In this document: positions 1-7,957 of the stretch, piece after piece
Position numbering within the stretch: position 1 is the stretch's first letter
Layout of the letters: each line of letters opens with the position of its first letter
From: Streptomyces resistomycificus
GTDB lineage: Bacteria; Actinomycetota; Actinomycetes; Streptomycetales; Streptomycetaceae
NCBI RefSeq assembly: GCF_001514265.1
Contig: NZ_KQ948991.1
Span: forward strand, 317,016 to 367,889
Reading direction: 5' to 3'
Length of the DNA stretch: 50,874 nt
Notes under the pieces: generated by a model
Database searches by the model: none
What the model saw: the letters and a program-made list of their open reading frames with translations, nothing else
What the model was told of the DNA's origin: nothing
Made by a program: the position numbers and the translations under genes

Positions 1-1128
1 GTGGTCGCCGGGCTTCTCGCCGTGGTCGTGGCCGTTTCCACCGTTCGCGCCACCGTTGACGCCACCGTGGACGCCACCGTGGACGCCACCGTTGACGCCG
101 CCGTTGACGCCGCCGTTCACCCCGCCTGTCGCGCCACCGGCGGCGGTGCCGCCCGTGGTGGCGCCCGCGACGATGCCGCCGGTGGTGCCACCCGTCGTCA
201 GGACGCCACCGAGAAGGCCGCCCAGAACACCGCTGGTGCCGCCGCCCGTCGGTACGCCGCCGATGGCGCCGACCGTGGTGCTGCCCGTGGTACCCGCCGT
301 GGTGCCACCGGTCGTGGCGCCGGCGATCACACCGCCGGTGATCAGACCACCGGTCGTACCACCCGTGGTGGCGCTGGCACACGTACCCCGGTTGATCGTG
401 TTGGTGTCCAGCGTCACCGCGCCGTTGCGGGCCAGCGCGCGGCCCTGGATGGTCGCTCCGGTGGTGGCACTGATCGAGGTCAGGGCCATGATGGTGCCCA
501 CGAAGGAGGAGTTGGTACCGAGGGTGGCCGAGCTGCCGATCTGCCAGTAGACGTTGCACGGCGAGGCGCCGTTGATGAGTGAGACCGCGCTGGCGGACGC
601 CGTCGTCAGGGTCGAACCGATCTGGAACACCCAAACGGCATTGGGGTCACCGTGCGCGTCGAGCGTCAGCGTGCCGGTGATGGCCGCGGAGATGGGTGCC
701 CTGTAGACGCCCGGGTCCAGCGTCCTGCCACCGAGCTCCACGGGATCGGGAGCGGCGGGATACGTGACGTCCGCCGGCTGACCGGCAGCGTTGTTGTACG
801 CGGTGACCAGGTCCTGCTTGGCTTGGAGCGCCACGGCGTCCGCGGAGTGCTGGGCGCCGAACACGACGCCCGGCGGGAACCCTGAGATGGCCGTTCCCGG
901 ACTCACCCCGAGGTCCCCGGTGATCTGGGAGGGACCGGTGTTGGTGACCGCCGAGCCGGCCAGTACCGCGAAGCTTCCCGCCGTTCCCAGCGGCACCGGG
1001 GTGGCAATGGCGTTCGCTCGTGTCGGCGTCATCGCGAGGACGACAGCGGCGATCACCACGGCCGTTACCGCCGCGACCCACACCGACATGGTGCGCCGTA
1101 CCGGCGCGTCAGAGATATGCAGCGTCAT
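1..1128 (-). CDS. DUF3494 ice-binding-like surface protein, 3' end cut by window edge
   Basis: At least 376 codons are open from the ATG at 1128 to the left edge, with no stop, so the C-terminus is missing. A hydrophobic segment near residues 16-37 fits a signal peptide or anchor. The domain that follows opens with GTAGSFAVLAGSAVTNTG and contains GDLGVSPG and a WVFQIGS-type strand, all typical of the DUF3494 ice-binding/adhesin beta-solenoid. From about residue 250 the protein turns into a Gly/Thr-rich low-complexity tail, then GGVN/GGVH repeats and a His/Asp-rich stretch. A good ribosome site (AAGGGAG) lies 11 nt before the start. In Streptomyces this family is usually a secreted protein of uncertain role, so ice binding itself is not shown here. 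Family call is firm; function is inferred. Confidence 0.85.
   Translation of the reverse strand, partial: MTLHISDAPVRRTMSVWVAAVTAVVIAAVVLAMTPTRANAIATPVPLGTAGSFAVLAGSAVTNTGPSQITGDLGVSPGTAISGFPPGVVFGAQHSADAVALQAKQDLVTAYNNAAGQPADVTYPAAPDPVELGGRTLDPGVYRAPISAAITGTLTLDAHGDPNAVWVFQIGSTLTTASASAVSLINGASPCNVYWQIGSSATLGTNSSFVGTIMALTSISATTGATIQGRALARNGAVTLDTNTINRGTCASATTGGTTGGLITGGVIAGATTGGTTAGTTGSTTVGAIGGVPTGGGTSGVLGGLLGGVLTTGGTTGGIVAGATTGGTAAGGATGGVNGGVNGGVNGGVHGGVHGGVNGGANGGNGHDHGEKPGDH
49..120 (-). repeat. 12-bp tandem repeat coding GGVN/GGVH
   Basis: Six consecutive 12-bp units (GCCACCGTTGAC and close variants on the + strand) encode a Gly-Gly-Val-Asn/His tetrapeptide array in the tail of the ice-binding-like protein. 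The units differ by one to three bases, which suggests slippage-prone copy number. Confidence 0.85.
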
Positions 1129-1689
1129 CGAGGGGCCAACTCCCTTATGCGGATGTTCTTGGCGGTTCCCGTCACACGGAATCGCCCGCTTCTGGCGTTG
1201 GCATATTACTGAGGAGTGTGCCCGTAGAGGATTTACGAGAGCGGGTTCTCCGGAATCGTCGAATCGACCGCGAAATACATAGGAATACTTAATGGGCCGG
1301 GTGGTTCCGAAATCGGGACCATCGCCGGAGGTGACCATCCGGCAAGTCGGCGGAAGGGGAGTGCACCGTACGGCAGATCGCGCCCGGCCCGGAGAGGGCG
1401 GCTCGTTCCCTCGACATCACCCGCGGCGAAGTGATTTATGATCTTGATATCCGCGACGCGGATCAGGCCCGTCGCCTGCGCTTATCCGATGGGTGAGGGC
1501 TGGTCGCGGTCGTCATGTCGCGGGCACGGCCCACGCGGCACGGCCAACCGGCACCCCACAGCATTCGGCGCGGGACGGGCCGCGGGAGGAGTGGCTTCGA
1601 AGCACCCCTCGGGACATCTCCGAGCCGCACTGTCCGCAGTAATATTGTCTGCGGGTTGGTTCACTCTCACGTGCAACCGCCCGGAAGGG
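1129..1689. other. Gene-free stretch upstream of the ice-binding-like gene
   Basis: This 560-bp stretch has no open frame with convincing codon bias on either strand. It is locally less GC-rich (for example around 1200-1300 and 1430-1460), as expected for promoter DNA of the leftward gene at 1128. I see no clear -35/-10 pair that I would defend. Confidence 0.5.
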
Positions 1690-1717
1690 CGACTCCGGCG
1701 TGTCTGCGCCGGAGTCG
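1690..1717 (-). terminator. Hairpin after the acetyltransferase gene
   Basis: Perfect 11-bp inverted repeat (CGACTCCGGCG, loop of 6) begins 27 nt beyond the stop codon of the leftward GNAT gene. There is no U-tract, as is common for Streptomyces terminators. Confidence 0.7.
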
Positions 1718-1743
1718 TTGTCGGCGGCGTCGCACACAGGTCC

Positions 1744-2469
1744 TCAGTCGGGCCGTTGGGTGCGGTTCTCGTGAGCGAGGCCGTCCGGGTGGGCGGCCTT
1801 GTGGGGGCCCAGGGCCAGGACCATAGCCCTCAGCGGCACGGGGGACGGCGGCCTGAGGACCGCGGGATCCGACGGTCGGCCGATCGCCCCGATGTCCTGC
1901 CAGCCCCACGACAGGAACGCGTCGTAGGCCGCGGCGTCGGCCTGGTCGACCAGCGTCGCCCCCAACGAGGCGTGGTGGTCGGCGAGCAGCCGTTCCTGGA
2001 GCCTGCGGGCGAGACCCTGGTCGTCCGTATGGGGATGCACCATGATCTCGGTGATCGCGAAGACATGTCCGGACGCGGTGAGTTGTTCGACGCTCTGCGG
2101 AAGAGGGCCGTCGAACCCCCTCCACCAGGTCCCCTCGCGCGGTACGGGGAATCCGTAGGCACACCCGGCGAAGGCCGTGTCCTCCGCGATCAGCAGGGCG
2201 AATCCGGCCCGCCGGATGTCGCCGGTGAGCCGCCGCAGAAACGCCTCCCGGCCCCGGTACTCGTGGCCTGCCCGCACGCGGGACGACTCCACGTACAGAT
2301 CGGCCAGGTCCTCCCGCAGGGTTTCGGCCTGCCAGCGGTTCAGCCGGCGCAGCCGTACCGCGTGGTCGCGTACCGCGGGGGCGGGTGCCGCGGGGACGGG
2401 TACCGCGGAGGCGGGGGTCGGCGTGGCTCCCTGACCGTGTGTCGGCTCCCGGCGGAGCGGGGCCGTCAC
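1744..2469 (-). CDS. GNAT-like N-acetyltransferase
   Basis: A 241-aa protein. Residues 1-35 are a Pro/Ala/Val-rich leader, and from about residue 38 a GNAT-like fold follows. The strand-helix FAITEIMVHPHTDDQGLARR (138-156) resembles acetyl-CoA motif A, with QGLA in place of the usual Q/RxxGxG/A. It ends in the small strand-turn element LVDQADAAAYDAFLSWGW. The GTG start overlaps the TGA of the upstream STAS gene (GTGA), so the two are translationally coupled. The substrate is unknown. The coupling to an anti-sigma-antagonist protein suggests a role in stress or developmental signalling, but that is inference from position only. Confidence 0.7.
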   Translation of the reverse strand: MTAPLRREPTHGQGATPTPASAVPVPAAPAPAVRDHAVRLRRLNRWQAETLREDLADLYVESSRVRAGHEYRGREAFLRRLTGDIRRAGFALLIAEDTAFAGCAYGFPVPREGTWWRGFDGPLPQSVEQLTASGHVFAITEIMVHPHTDDQGLARRLQERLLADHHASLGATLVDQADAAAYDAFLSWGWQDIGAIGRPSDPAVLRPPSPVPLRAMVLALGPHKAAHPDGLAHENRTQRPD

Positions 2470-2843
2470 AGGGCACCGCCCGCGACGGCGGGAAGCCGGT
2501 GCGAGGGTGGTCCGACGGCGTGGGGCCGGGGTTCGTGGAGGAGGAAGGCGGAGCCGGTCATCTCGATGATGCGGGCCATGGCCGGGGGCGGATGGTGCAG
2601 CCGGAGGGTCTTTCCGGCATCGGTGGCGAGCCAGGATGCCGTGAGGAACGTGTTGAGCCCGCTGGCGTCGCAGAAGGTCACGGCCGTGAGATCGACGTCG
2701 ACGGTCCGGATGCCGTCGCGCAGGCATCCTGTCAGAGCGGCGTGCACGAGCGGGGCGGTGGCCAGGTCGATCTCTCCTGCGAGGGTCACCAGCGCGCGGG
2801 TGGTGTGGTCGTGCCGGTAGACGTTCAGTTGTGGAAGGGCCAT
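2466..2843 (-). CDS. STAS-domain anti-sigma factor antagonist
   Basis: A 125-aa protein, the normal size for the family. It has the SpoIIAA/RsbV pattern: GEIDLATAPLV near residues 22-32 and DLTAVTFCDASGLNTFL around 50-66, where the Ser of DASGL is the residue normally phosphorylated by an RsbW-type kinase. The start ATG at 2843 is preceded by a GAGGAG ribosome site; a longer reading from 3029 is rejected because codon bias collapses there. Proteins of this family bind an anti-sigma kinase and so free a sigma factor. No kinase or sigma gene is adjacent. It is the first gene of a two-gene operon with the acetyltransferase. Confidence 0.88.
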   Translation of the reverse strand: MALPQLNVYRHDHTTRALVTLAGEIDLATAPLVHAALTGCLRDGIRTVDVDLTAVTFCDASGLNTFLTASWLATDAGKTLRLHHPPPAMARIIEMTGSAFLLHEPRPHAVGPPSHRLPAVAGGAL

Positions 2844-3212
2844 GGCTCCTCGGTTCACGGTGCCCGTGGGGAGTGCCGCGTGGCGGGACTGGTCCGGCCC
2901 TCGCGGTGTGCCTCCGATACGGGGAGGGTGCGCGTGACGGTGAACGACCGGTCCGGCAGGCCGCGTTGGCGAGCACTGCGACGGATCGGTCGTCCGGGGA
3001 CACGCCGGGCAACCGGACGGAAGATTCACGTCCGGCGGGCGTCGTGCCCCGGAGGGGTGCCGCCCGGATCCCGGACGGCGCTGTCGGAAGCCTGGTCGGC
3101 TGAGCGGGCCGGCTCACCGGCCTTGGTGGCTCGGGCCTTCGCCGAACCCCGGTGTCCCGGGCTCGGAGGCACGGGAACCGGGAGACGGACCATCCGGCCT
3201 GGCAGGTGCGTG
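2844..3212. other. Gene-free stretch between the STAS gene and the small membrane protein gene
   Basis: About 370 bp with no convincing open frame on either strand. It must hold the promoter of the leftward STAS operon and the transcript end of the gene stopping at 3213. I see no strong hairpin or operator in it. Confidence 0.4.
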
Positions 3213-3572
3213 CTACTGCGGGCGCCCCGGGCCTGAGGGCCGTCCGGTGAGTTCGGTCGGTCCGGTCGCTTCGGCCCGTCCGGTCGCTTCGGCCCGTCCG
3301 GTCGCTTCGGCCCATCCGGTCGGTTCGGCCCGTCCGGTCGCTTCCGTGGCGGGCCGGGAGAGCCGGCCGGAACCACGGGGCTCACCCCGCTGCTCGGCGG
3401 GTGCGGCCGGCCCCGCGGTCTTCCGCGGGGCCGGTCCTGCGAGAGGCATCCCGGAGCGGCCGTAGTGGAAGGCGGCGCCCTGGTCACCGTGCTGCGAGTT
3501 GAGCAGGTGGATGAGAAGCACACCGAACGCGATCACCGCGATGACCACGACCAGGGTCACGAAGATCCCCAT
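3213..3572 (-). CDS. Small single-pass membrane protein with hexapeptide repeats
   Basis: A 119-aa protein. Residues 1-24 (MGIFVTLVVVIAVIAFGVLL and following) form one N-terminal transmembrane helix. The rest is Gly/Ala/Pro/Arg-rich and includes a hexapeptide array of the TGRAEA type. No enzyme motif is seen. The ATG at 3572 is preferred over a GTG three codons upstream because GGAAGG sits 8 nt before it. The ribosome site lies inside the last codons of the upstream DUF5994 gene (stop at 3578), so the two genes are coupled. Function unknown. Confidence 0.65.
   Translation of the reverse strand: MGIFVTLVVVIAVIAFGVLLIHLLNSQHGDQGAAFHYGRSGMPLAGPAPRKTAGPAAPAEQRGEPRGSGRLSRPATEATGRAEPTGWAEATGRAEATGRAEATGPTELTGRPSGPGRPQ
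3243..3350. repeat. 18-bp tandem repeat inside the small membrane protein gene
   Basis: Five near-identical 18-bp units (TCCGGTCGCTTCGGCCCG on the + strand) run from 3261 to 3350, with a degenerate half unit before them. They encode the Ala-Thr-Gly-Arg-Ala-Glu array. The unit is a multiple of three, so length changes would keep the frame. Confidence 0.85.
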
Positions 3573-3577
3573 GGTTC

Positions 3578-4171
3578 TCACCTTCCCGTCGGCTGCCGCG
3601 GCATCGCGGCGGCCACGGTCGGGATCCGCCCACGCGCGGCCGGATCGCGGACGTCATGTCCTCCTTCGGACTCCCAGACCGCCTCCACGGCGTCGGCCTC
3701 GTACGCCGACCGCAGGCGCGTCGACTCCTGCATCAGACGGCTCGCGGTCGACGTGCCCCGTGGGTCGCTCGCGGCGGCCATCAGCCAGGCGGCCGAGACG
3801 GCCGGGGTCTGCGGCGGGATCACCAGGAGGTTCCACCGGCCCACGTGGTAGGAGAGCAACAGCAGTTCGTGAGCGTCCTGCTCGGGCAGGAACCAGCCCA
3901 CCTTCACCACGTGCCCGGCGACGGGCACCTTGCGCGGAACGATGGGCCAGTGAGCGGGGTTCACCGTGACCCGGGTGATCCGCCCCCACAACGGGTCCAG
4001 TACGGCGGTCAGGGAGGGGAGTTCCGCCCGGAGGTCGCGGGAGCGGGGCCACCAGGCGCCGTCCAGCAGAGCCGGTGCGGGACCGACGGGGGCCAGCGAC
4101 AGGCGGAGAGAGGTCGAGGAGAGCCGGTCATCGGCTTCGGCTGTCGGCGAGTGGGAAATGGTCGCGGTCAT
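3578..4171 (-). CDS. DUF5994 family protein, paralogue 1
   Basis: A 197-aa soluble protein of the actinobacterial DUF5994 family. The hallmark block LDGAWWPRSRDL sits at residues 36-47. It is followed by the LDPLWGRITRV helix and the strand GRWNLLVIPPQT near 110-121. No signal peptide and no catalytic motif are visible, and the biochemical role of the family is unknown to me. It is the first gene of a coupled pair with the small membrane protein gene. It is the closest of the three to paralogue 3 at 5586, sharing the WPRSRDL, VKVGW and GRWNLLVIPP blocks. The start ATG at 4171 follows a 300-bp gene-free stretch. Confidence 0.8.
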   Translation of the reverse strand: MTATISHSPTAEADDRLSSTSLRLSLAPVGPAPALLDGAWWPRSRDLRAELPSLTAVLDPLWGRITRVTVNPAHWPIVPRKVPVAGHVVKVGWFLPEQDAHELLLLSYHVGRWNLLVIPPQTPAVSAAWLMAAASDPRGTSTASRLMQESTRLRSAYEADAVEAVWESEGGHDVRDPAARGRIPTVAAAMPRQPTGR

Positions 4172-4469
4172 GACGCGAACCCTGCCCCGGGCCGGCTACG
4201 ACCGGCCCGGCATATTGGATCGCCGAAAACGACACGGCCTGGAAGCCGGTGCGCGAAATATCCTCGGTAACTCGAGCGTACTCCTCGGACAGACCCAAAG
4301 AGCCGCACGGCCGACGGAAAAGCGTTCCCGTGTGCCCCTGCCCGAGACCGCTGTCCCTGGGGCAACAGTCCCGGCACAGGAGCGGGGCACGACCCCACGG
4401 GGCACACGACTCCGAGAGGCGCCCGCTCCCTCCCGGATCGGAAGGGACGGTCGCCGCGCCGGAGCCGGC
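4172..4469. other. Gene-free stretch with a 9-bp inverted repeat
   Basis: Holds the promoter region of DUF5994 paralogue 1 and the 3' end of paralogue 2. The only clear structure is a perfect inverted repeat CCGGGCCGG-N6-CCGGCCCGG at 4187-4210, 16 nt before the start of paralogue 1. It could be a leader hairpin or an operator. Confidence 0.5.
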
Positions 4470-5000
4470 CTATTCGCCGACGGCCCCCGGGTCCTCAGTG
4501 GCGCTCGCCCGGGCCCGTTCGCCCGGGTGAGCTCGCTCGGTGCCGGTGTCGATGAGGATCTGTTCGGCCTGCCTTCCGCTGCCGGCGCGGACGGCCTCGG
4601 CCATGGCGGCGCGGGCGGCTTCGGGCGTCGCGTGCGGCGGGACCACGAGGAGGGAGAGGAGATCCTGCCCGCCCCGGGTGACGAGGACGGTGTCGTCGCC
4701 GACCGGGAAGGAGTCGATGTGGACGACGCGGTCGTCGATGGTCATCCGTGTCGGCAGCTCTTCCCAGGCGCCCGTGTCCAGGCCGACGCGCGTGACCGGC
4801 CCGAGCAGCTGGGTCAGTGCGGTGATCAGGCTGGGGAGTTCGGCGGCGATGTCGCGGGACCGAGGCCACCACACCCCGTCGAGCACGCCCTGCCGGTCAT
4901 CGGTCGTCTCCAGCCGCACGACAGCCGTTCCGGGCCGCACGGCCTGGCGCACGGCGGCGGGAGGGAGCCTGGTCACACGCGGGGAGTCGGAGTCGGCCAT
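4470..5000 (-). CDS. DUF5994 family protein, paralogue 2
   Basis: A 176-aa protein with the same hallmark in the form LDGVWWPRSRDI at residues 40-51, then ELPSLITALTQLLGPVTRV. The later strand reads DLLSLLVVPPHAT instead of GRWNLLVIPP, so it is the most divergent of the three copies. The last 30 residues are Glu/Arg/Ala-rich and look disordered. No signal peptide. It is transcribed leftward as a single gene, divergent from the small gene at 5179. Function unknown. Confidence 0.78.
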   Translation of the reverse strand: MADSDSPRVTRLPPAAVRQAVRPGTAVVRLETTDDRQGVLDGVWWPRSRDIAAELPSLITALTQLLGPVTRVGLDTGAWEELPTRMTIDDRVVHIDSFPVGDDTVLVTRGGQDLLSLLVVPPHATPEAARAAMAEAVRAGSGRQAEQILIDTGTERAHPGERARASATEDPGAVGE

Positions 5001-5178
5001 CGCACTCGCCTGCCTGCCTGAAATGAGGGGACCGAGCGGGTTCCTCGGTTTTCACGGTACTCCCCGGCCGGCAGCGGACGGGGCCCCGATGGTCACCTGC
5101 GGGGGCCGCAGGTGCTCCCGGCGTAGAGTGAGGGATCCGGCCCGTCTCGTACGGGGACGTCGAACCCCGAAGGTCGCC

Positions 5179-5472
5179 GTGCAGTCCATGGAAACACCCT
5201 CGGACGGACACGCCGAGGTCCGCGTCGTCGCCGCCTCACCCGAGGTCGCCCGTCGGGTCGCGGAGGTTCTCCGCCGTTGCTTCGACGCGACGGAGCAGCG
5301 CAGCTTTCCCGCGGGCCCCGACGGCGGGACCCGCCTCGACCTCACCGTGGACACGAGCCGCCCGGCAGAACCCGCCCGTTCGTGGCTGGAGACCAGCCGC
5401 CTGACGCAGGACGACCGGCCGGGAAGCGAGACCGGGTCCGGGAACGGCCCGCCGGGCCCCCTCGGGGAGTAG
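5179..5472 (+). CDS. Conserved small hypothetical protein (97 aa)
   Basis: A 97-aa acidic protein. The first 60 residues (AEVRVVAASPEVARRVAEVL, then a short strand around RLDLTVD) resemble a small alpha/beta domain; the tail is Gly/Pro-rich. The GTG at 5179 is chosen because GAAGG lies 5 nt upstream; an ATG three codons later is possible. Codon bias is typical of Streptomyces genes. I cannot name a family function. It is divergent from DUF5994 paralogue 2 and 113 nt before paralogue 3. Confidence 0.55.
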   Translation: MQSMETPSDGHAEVRVVAASPEVARRVAEVLRRCFDATEQRSFPAGPDGGTRLDLTVDTSRPAEPARSWLETSRLTQDDRPGSETGSGNGPPGPLGE

Positions 5473-5585
5473 CGTGCAGTCACCGGGAGCACTTCGCACA
5501 CCGGCTCCGATGCCGGTGCCGTTCCCGGTGAGCGCCGACACCGGGCGGCTGCCCTCGCGCAGGGTCCGGAGACGGGTTTTGCGCG

Positions 5586-6140
5586 ATGTCCGCGACCACC
5601 CCTCACTCCCCTCCACGGCCCCCGCCCTTCCGGACCCCGACCGCGCGGCTCGCGCTGAAGCCCGAGAGCCCTTCCGCGGGGCCTGGGTTGGACGGCGCCT
5701 GGTGGCCCCGCTCACGTGACCTGCCGAGCGAGCTCTCCGCGCTGGCGGACGTGCTGGATCCGCTGTGGGGAAGGATCTCCCGTATCGCGGTCGACGCCCG
5801 CCACCGGCCGACGCTCCCGCCCACGATCCTCGTCAACGGGCATCAGGTGAAGGTCGGTTGGTCCACCTCGGAGCCTGATCCGCACGCGATCCTGCTGCTG
5901 TCCCACACCGCGGGCCGCTGGAACCTCCTCGTGATCCCCCCGGAGACCGCCGCCGCCTCGGCCGCCCGGCTGATGACCGCCGCCAGCGCGGACACCGGCC
6001 GGCCGACTACCGCGACGGCGCTCATGGCGGCGGAACGGGCCCGCAGCGGAAGCCGGGAGTCCGGCAGGGACCGGAACGTCGGAGGCCGAGACGCTTGCCC
6101 CTCGCCGGGCCGCGATCAGCTTTGCCCGGTGGGCAGGTGA
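5586..6140 (+). CDS. DUF5994 family protein, paralogue 3
   Basis: A 184-aa protein with LDGAWWPRSRDL at residues 35-46, LDPLWGRISRI, VKVGWSTSE and GRWNLLVIPPET. The central 100 residues align closely with paralogue 1, so the two are probably a recent duplicate pair in opposite orientation. The C-terminal 25 residues are low complexity. The ribosome site before the ATG at 5586 is weak, so the exact start is uncertain. Function unknown. Confidence 0.75.
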   Translation: MSATTPHSPPRPPPFRTPTARLALKPESPSAGPGLDGAWWPRSRDLPSELSALADVLDPLWGRISRIAVDARHRPTLPPTILVNGHQVKVGWSTSEPDPHAILLLSHTAGRWNLLVIPPETAAASAARLMTAASADTGRPTTATALMAAERARSGSRESGRDRNVGGRDACPSPGRDQLCPVGR

Positions 6141-6217
6141 CGACCCGTGAGTACCGCTTCGACCGTCGGAGGGCTGCCGCGGCGCTCCGCCGGGGACGTG
6201 GCAGACAGGAGCAGGAC

Positions 6218-6448
6218 ATGATCCGTTCAGCCGAGATCCGCGAGTGGCGCCACCACGACGTGGTCGACGCGAAGCAGCGCAGGATCGGCATGCTCGAAGC
6301 GGTCCACGTGGACACGGCCACCGACGAACCGGCCATGGCCACCGTTCAAGTGGGGGGACCGTCGGTCACCGGAACCGGTTCGGGCCGGGCTTCCGGTCGG
6401 TGGGGTGGTGTGGCCTTCGGTTCCCACGGCCGGGTGGTCCGTACGTAG
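6218..6448 (+). pseudogene. Truncated PRC-barrel domain protein gene
   Basis: The frame begins with a good ribosome site (AGGAG) and the typical start of Streptomyces PRC-barrel proteins: MIRSAEIREWRHHDVVDAKQ, then IGMLEAVHVDTATDEPAMAT. Around codon 45 (near 6350) family resemblance stops abruptly. The rest of the frame, to the TAG at 6448, is only the antisense of the PAP2 gene. Full-length homologues continue with the remaining barrel strands and a C-terminal extension, none of which is present. I read this as the 5' stump of a gene whose 3' part was deleted; any product would be a non-folding peptide. Confidence 0.7.
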
Positions 6449-7776
6449 CCGTAGATCACCGAGGCCATCGCCAGCAGGAGAAGGGGGCCGTAGACCCACG
6501 GGTGGCCGGCCATCTCCAGCGGCAGATAGCGGTACGACAGCAGGAGCCCGGCGAAGACCGTCGTGCCGTAGGCGACCAGCTGGATCCCTGATCGCTCCCA
6601 GCCACGGTCGTGCGCGCGCAGGGCCGCCTCGATGGTGAGCGTGAACACCACGCCGGCGATGAGGTCCACGCCGTAGTGGTAGCCGAACCCCAGTGTCGCG
6701 GTGAGCGTGGCGATCAGCCAGAACGTGCCGGCGAACCGCAGGGTTCTCGGGCCCTTCCGGGAGTGGATGAAGATCGCGGTGGCCCACGCCGTGTGCAGGC
6801 TCGGCATGCAGTTGCGCGGGGTGATCCCGTCGAAGGGCATCGGGTGCGGGGTGTTGACCGGCGGCAGCGTCGCGGGCCACAGGTCGGCCACCGCCCAGTG
6901 CCCGGTGGAGTGCGTTTCCGACCACAGGGTGACCCCCGCCCAGTACTCGGTGCCGTCGCCGTAGGCGAAGATCGGTCCGACCACCGGGAAGATCATGTAG
7001 ATGCCGGGGCCGAAGAGACCGATCACCAGGAAGGTACGCACCAGGTGATGGGCCGGGAAGCGGCGCTCGGCAGCGACGTTGCGCAGTTGGTACAGCGCGA
7101 CGACGACCGCGGCCACCGCGAGCTGGCCGTAGACGAAGTCGAGGAAGTTGAAGCCGAACGAGCCGGTGGCCGTGACGATCCGGCCCACCAGCCACGACGG
7201 GTTGCCCAGCGCGTGGTCGGCGGTCGCCACGTACTGGTCGAGCACGACGGGCCGGGTCTCCGACGTGATGAGCAGCCAGGTGTCTCCGGCCTTGCGGCCG
7301 GCCACCAGCAGCAGGCCCAGCCCGACGCCCTTCAGCAGCAGCACGCGTTCCGGGCCGGTGCGACGCGTCACGGCGATGACCCCACAGCCGAGGATCACCC
7401 ACAGCGCGCCGTTGCCGAAGGGGTGCCCGCCGGTCGTCTCGACGCCGAACGCCCACCGCGCCAGCAGGAAGGCGACGTCGAGGCCGATCGCGACGCCGAC
7501 CGCGATGAACCGTTGCCGCCAGGTGCACACCACCAGCATCAACGCCATACCGGCGTACAGCAGGGGGCCTGATTTGGGCGGGAGCACCAGCTCTCGCACC
7601 TGGCAGGTGAGCGGCCCCTGCAGGCCGTACCGTCGCGCGACGAGTTCCAGCACGACGAGGAACCCGAGGGCCACCACGCCCGCGGCGGTCCCCAGCAGCA
7701 CTCGTGGCCGGCGCCACCCTGAGGACGTGATCGTGGACTCTGTTCGCGAAAACACCCGCGACGGTTTAGATATCAA
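6346..7776 (-). CDS. PAP2-superfamily membrane phosphatase/phosphotransferase
   Basis: A polytopic membrane protein of up to 476 aa with about ten hydrophobic segments. The PAP2 motifs are present: CMPSLHTAWA at about 323-332 (motif 2, catalytic His) and GYHYGVDLIAG at about 365-375 (motif 3). This arrangement is that of the actinobacterial inositol-phosphoceramide-synthase/Aur1-like branch, which acts on lipid phosphates at the membrane. The start is uncertain: a TTG at 7776 or a GTG at 7755. The stop codon lies inside the PRC-barrel remnant, so the last few residues are probably not native. It reads leftward with no operon partner. The substrate cannot be assigned. Confidence 0.8.
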   Translation of the reverse strand: MISKPSRVFSRTESTITSSGWRRPRVLLGTAAGVVALGFLVVLELVARRYGLQGPLTCQVRELVLPPKSGPLLYAGMALMLVVCTWRQRFIAVGVAIGLDVAFLLARWAFGVETTGGHPFGNGALWVILGCGVIAVTRRTGPERVLLLKGVGLGLLLVAGRKAGDTWLLITSETRPVVLDQYVATADHALGNPSWLVGRIVTATGSFGFNFLDFVYGQLAVAAVVVALYQLRNVAAERRFPAHHLVRTFLVIGLFGPGIYMIFPVVGPIFAYGDGTEYWAGVTLWSETHSTGHWAVADLWPATLPPVNTPHPMPFDGITPRNCMPSLHTAWATAIFIHSRKGPRTLRFAGTFWLIATLTATLGFGYHYGVDLIAGVVFTLTIEAALRAHDRGWERSGIQLVAYGTTVFAGLLLSYRYLPLEMAGHPWVYGPLLLLAMASVIYGYVRTTRPWEPKATPPHRPEARPEPVPVTDGPPT

Positions 7777-7882
7777 CTTTTTGACCGGTTTGGTAGGCGT
7801 GGACCGAATGGTTCATTTAGCGCGGGCGATAGGGCTGTTCGTCGCGAGCTCGAACATGTTATCGGAGTGATGCGGCGGTTTC

Positions 7883-7900
7883 ACCGAAATGCATTTCGGT
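7883..7900. promoter_or_regulatory. Perfect 18-bp palindrome
   Basis: ACCGAAATGCATTTCGGT is a perfect palindrome in an AT-richer gap between the ABC permease stop (7958) and the PAP2 start (about 7760). It could be an operator for PAP2 or a transcript-end hairpin of the permease gene. The low GC of its centre favours a protein-binding site. Confidence 0.45.
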
Positions 7901-7957
7901 GCGGCCGCCGGTTGGGAAGACGCATGACGGGGCCGAAAAGGTGCCGTCGGCGGCCGG

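Noticed and set aside
1513..1737. Leftward frame with a CGQCGSE zinc-finger-like piece
   Set aside because: No ribosome site, poor codon bias, and the rest of the frame is low complexity; a single CxxC is not enough.
1438..2820. Long rightward open frame over the GNAT and STAS genes
   Set aside because: It is the antisense of genes with clear families, ribosome sites and codon bias; its own protein is Arg/Gly/Pro-rich with no family.
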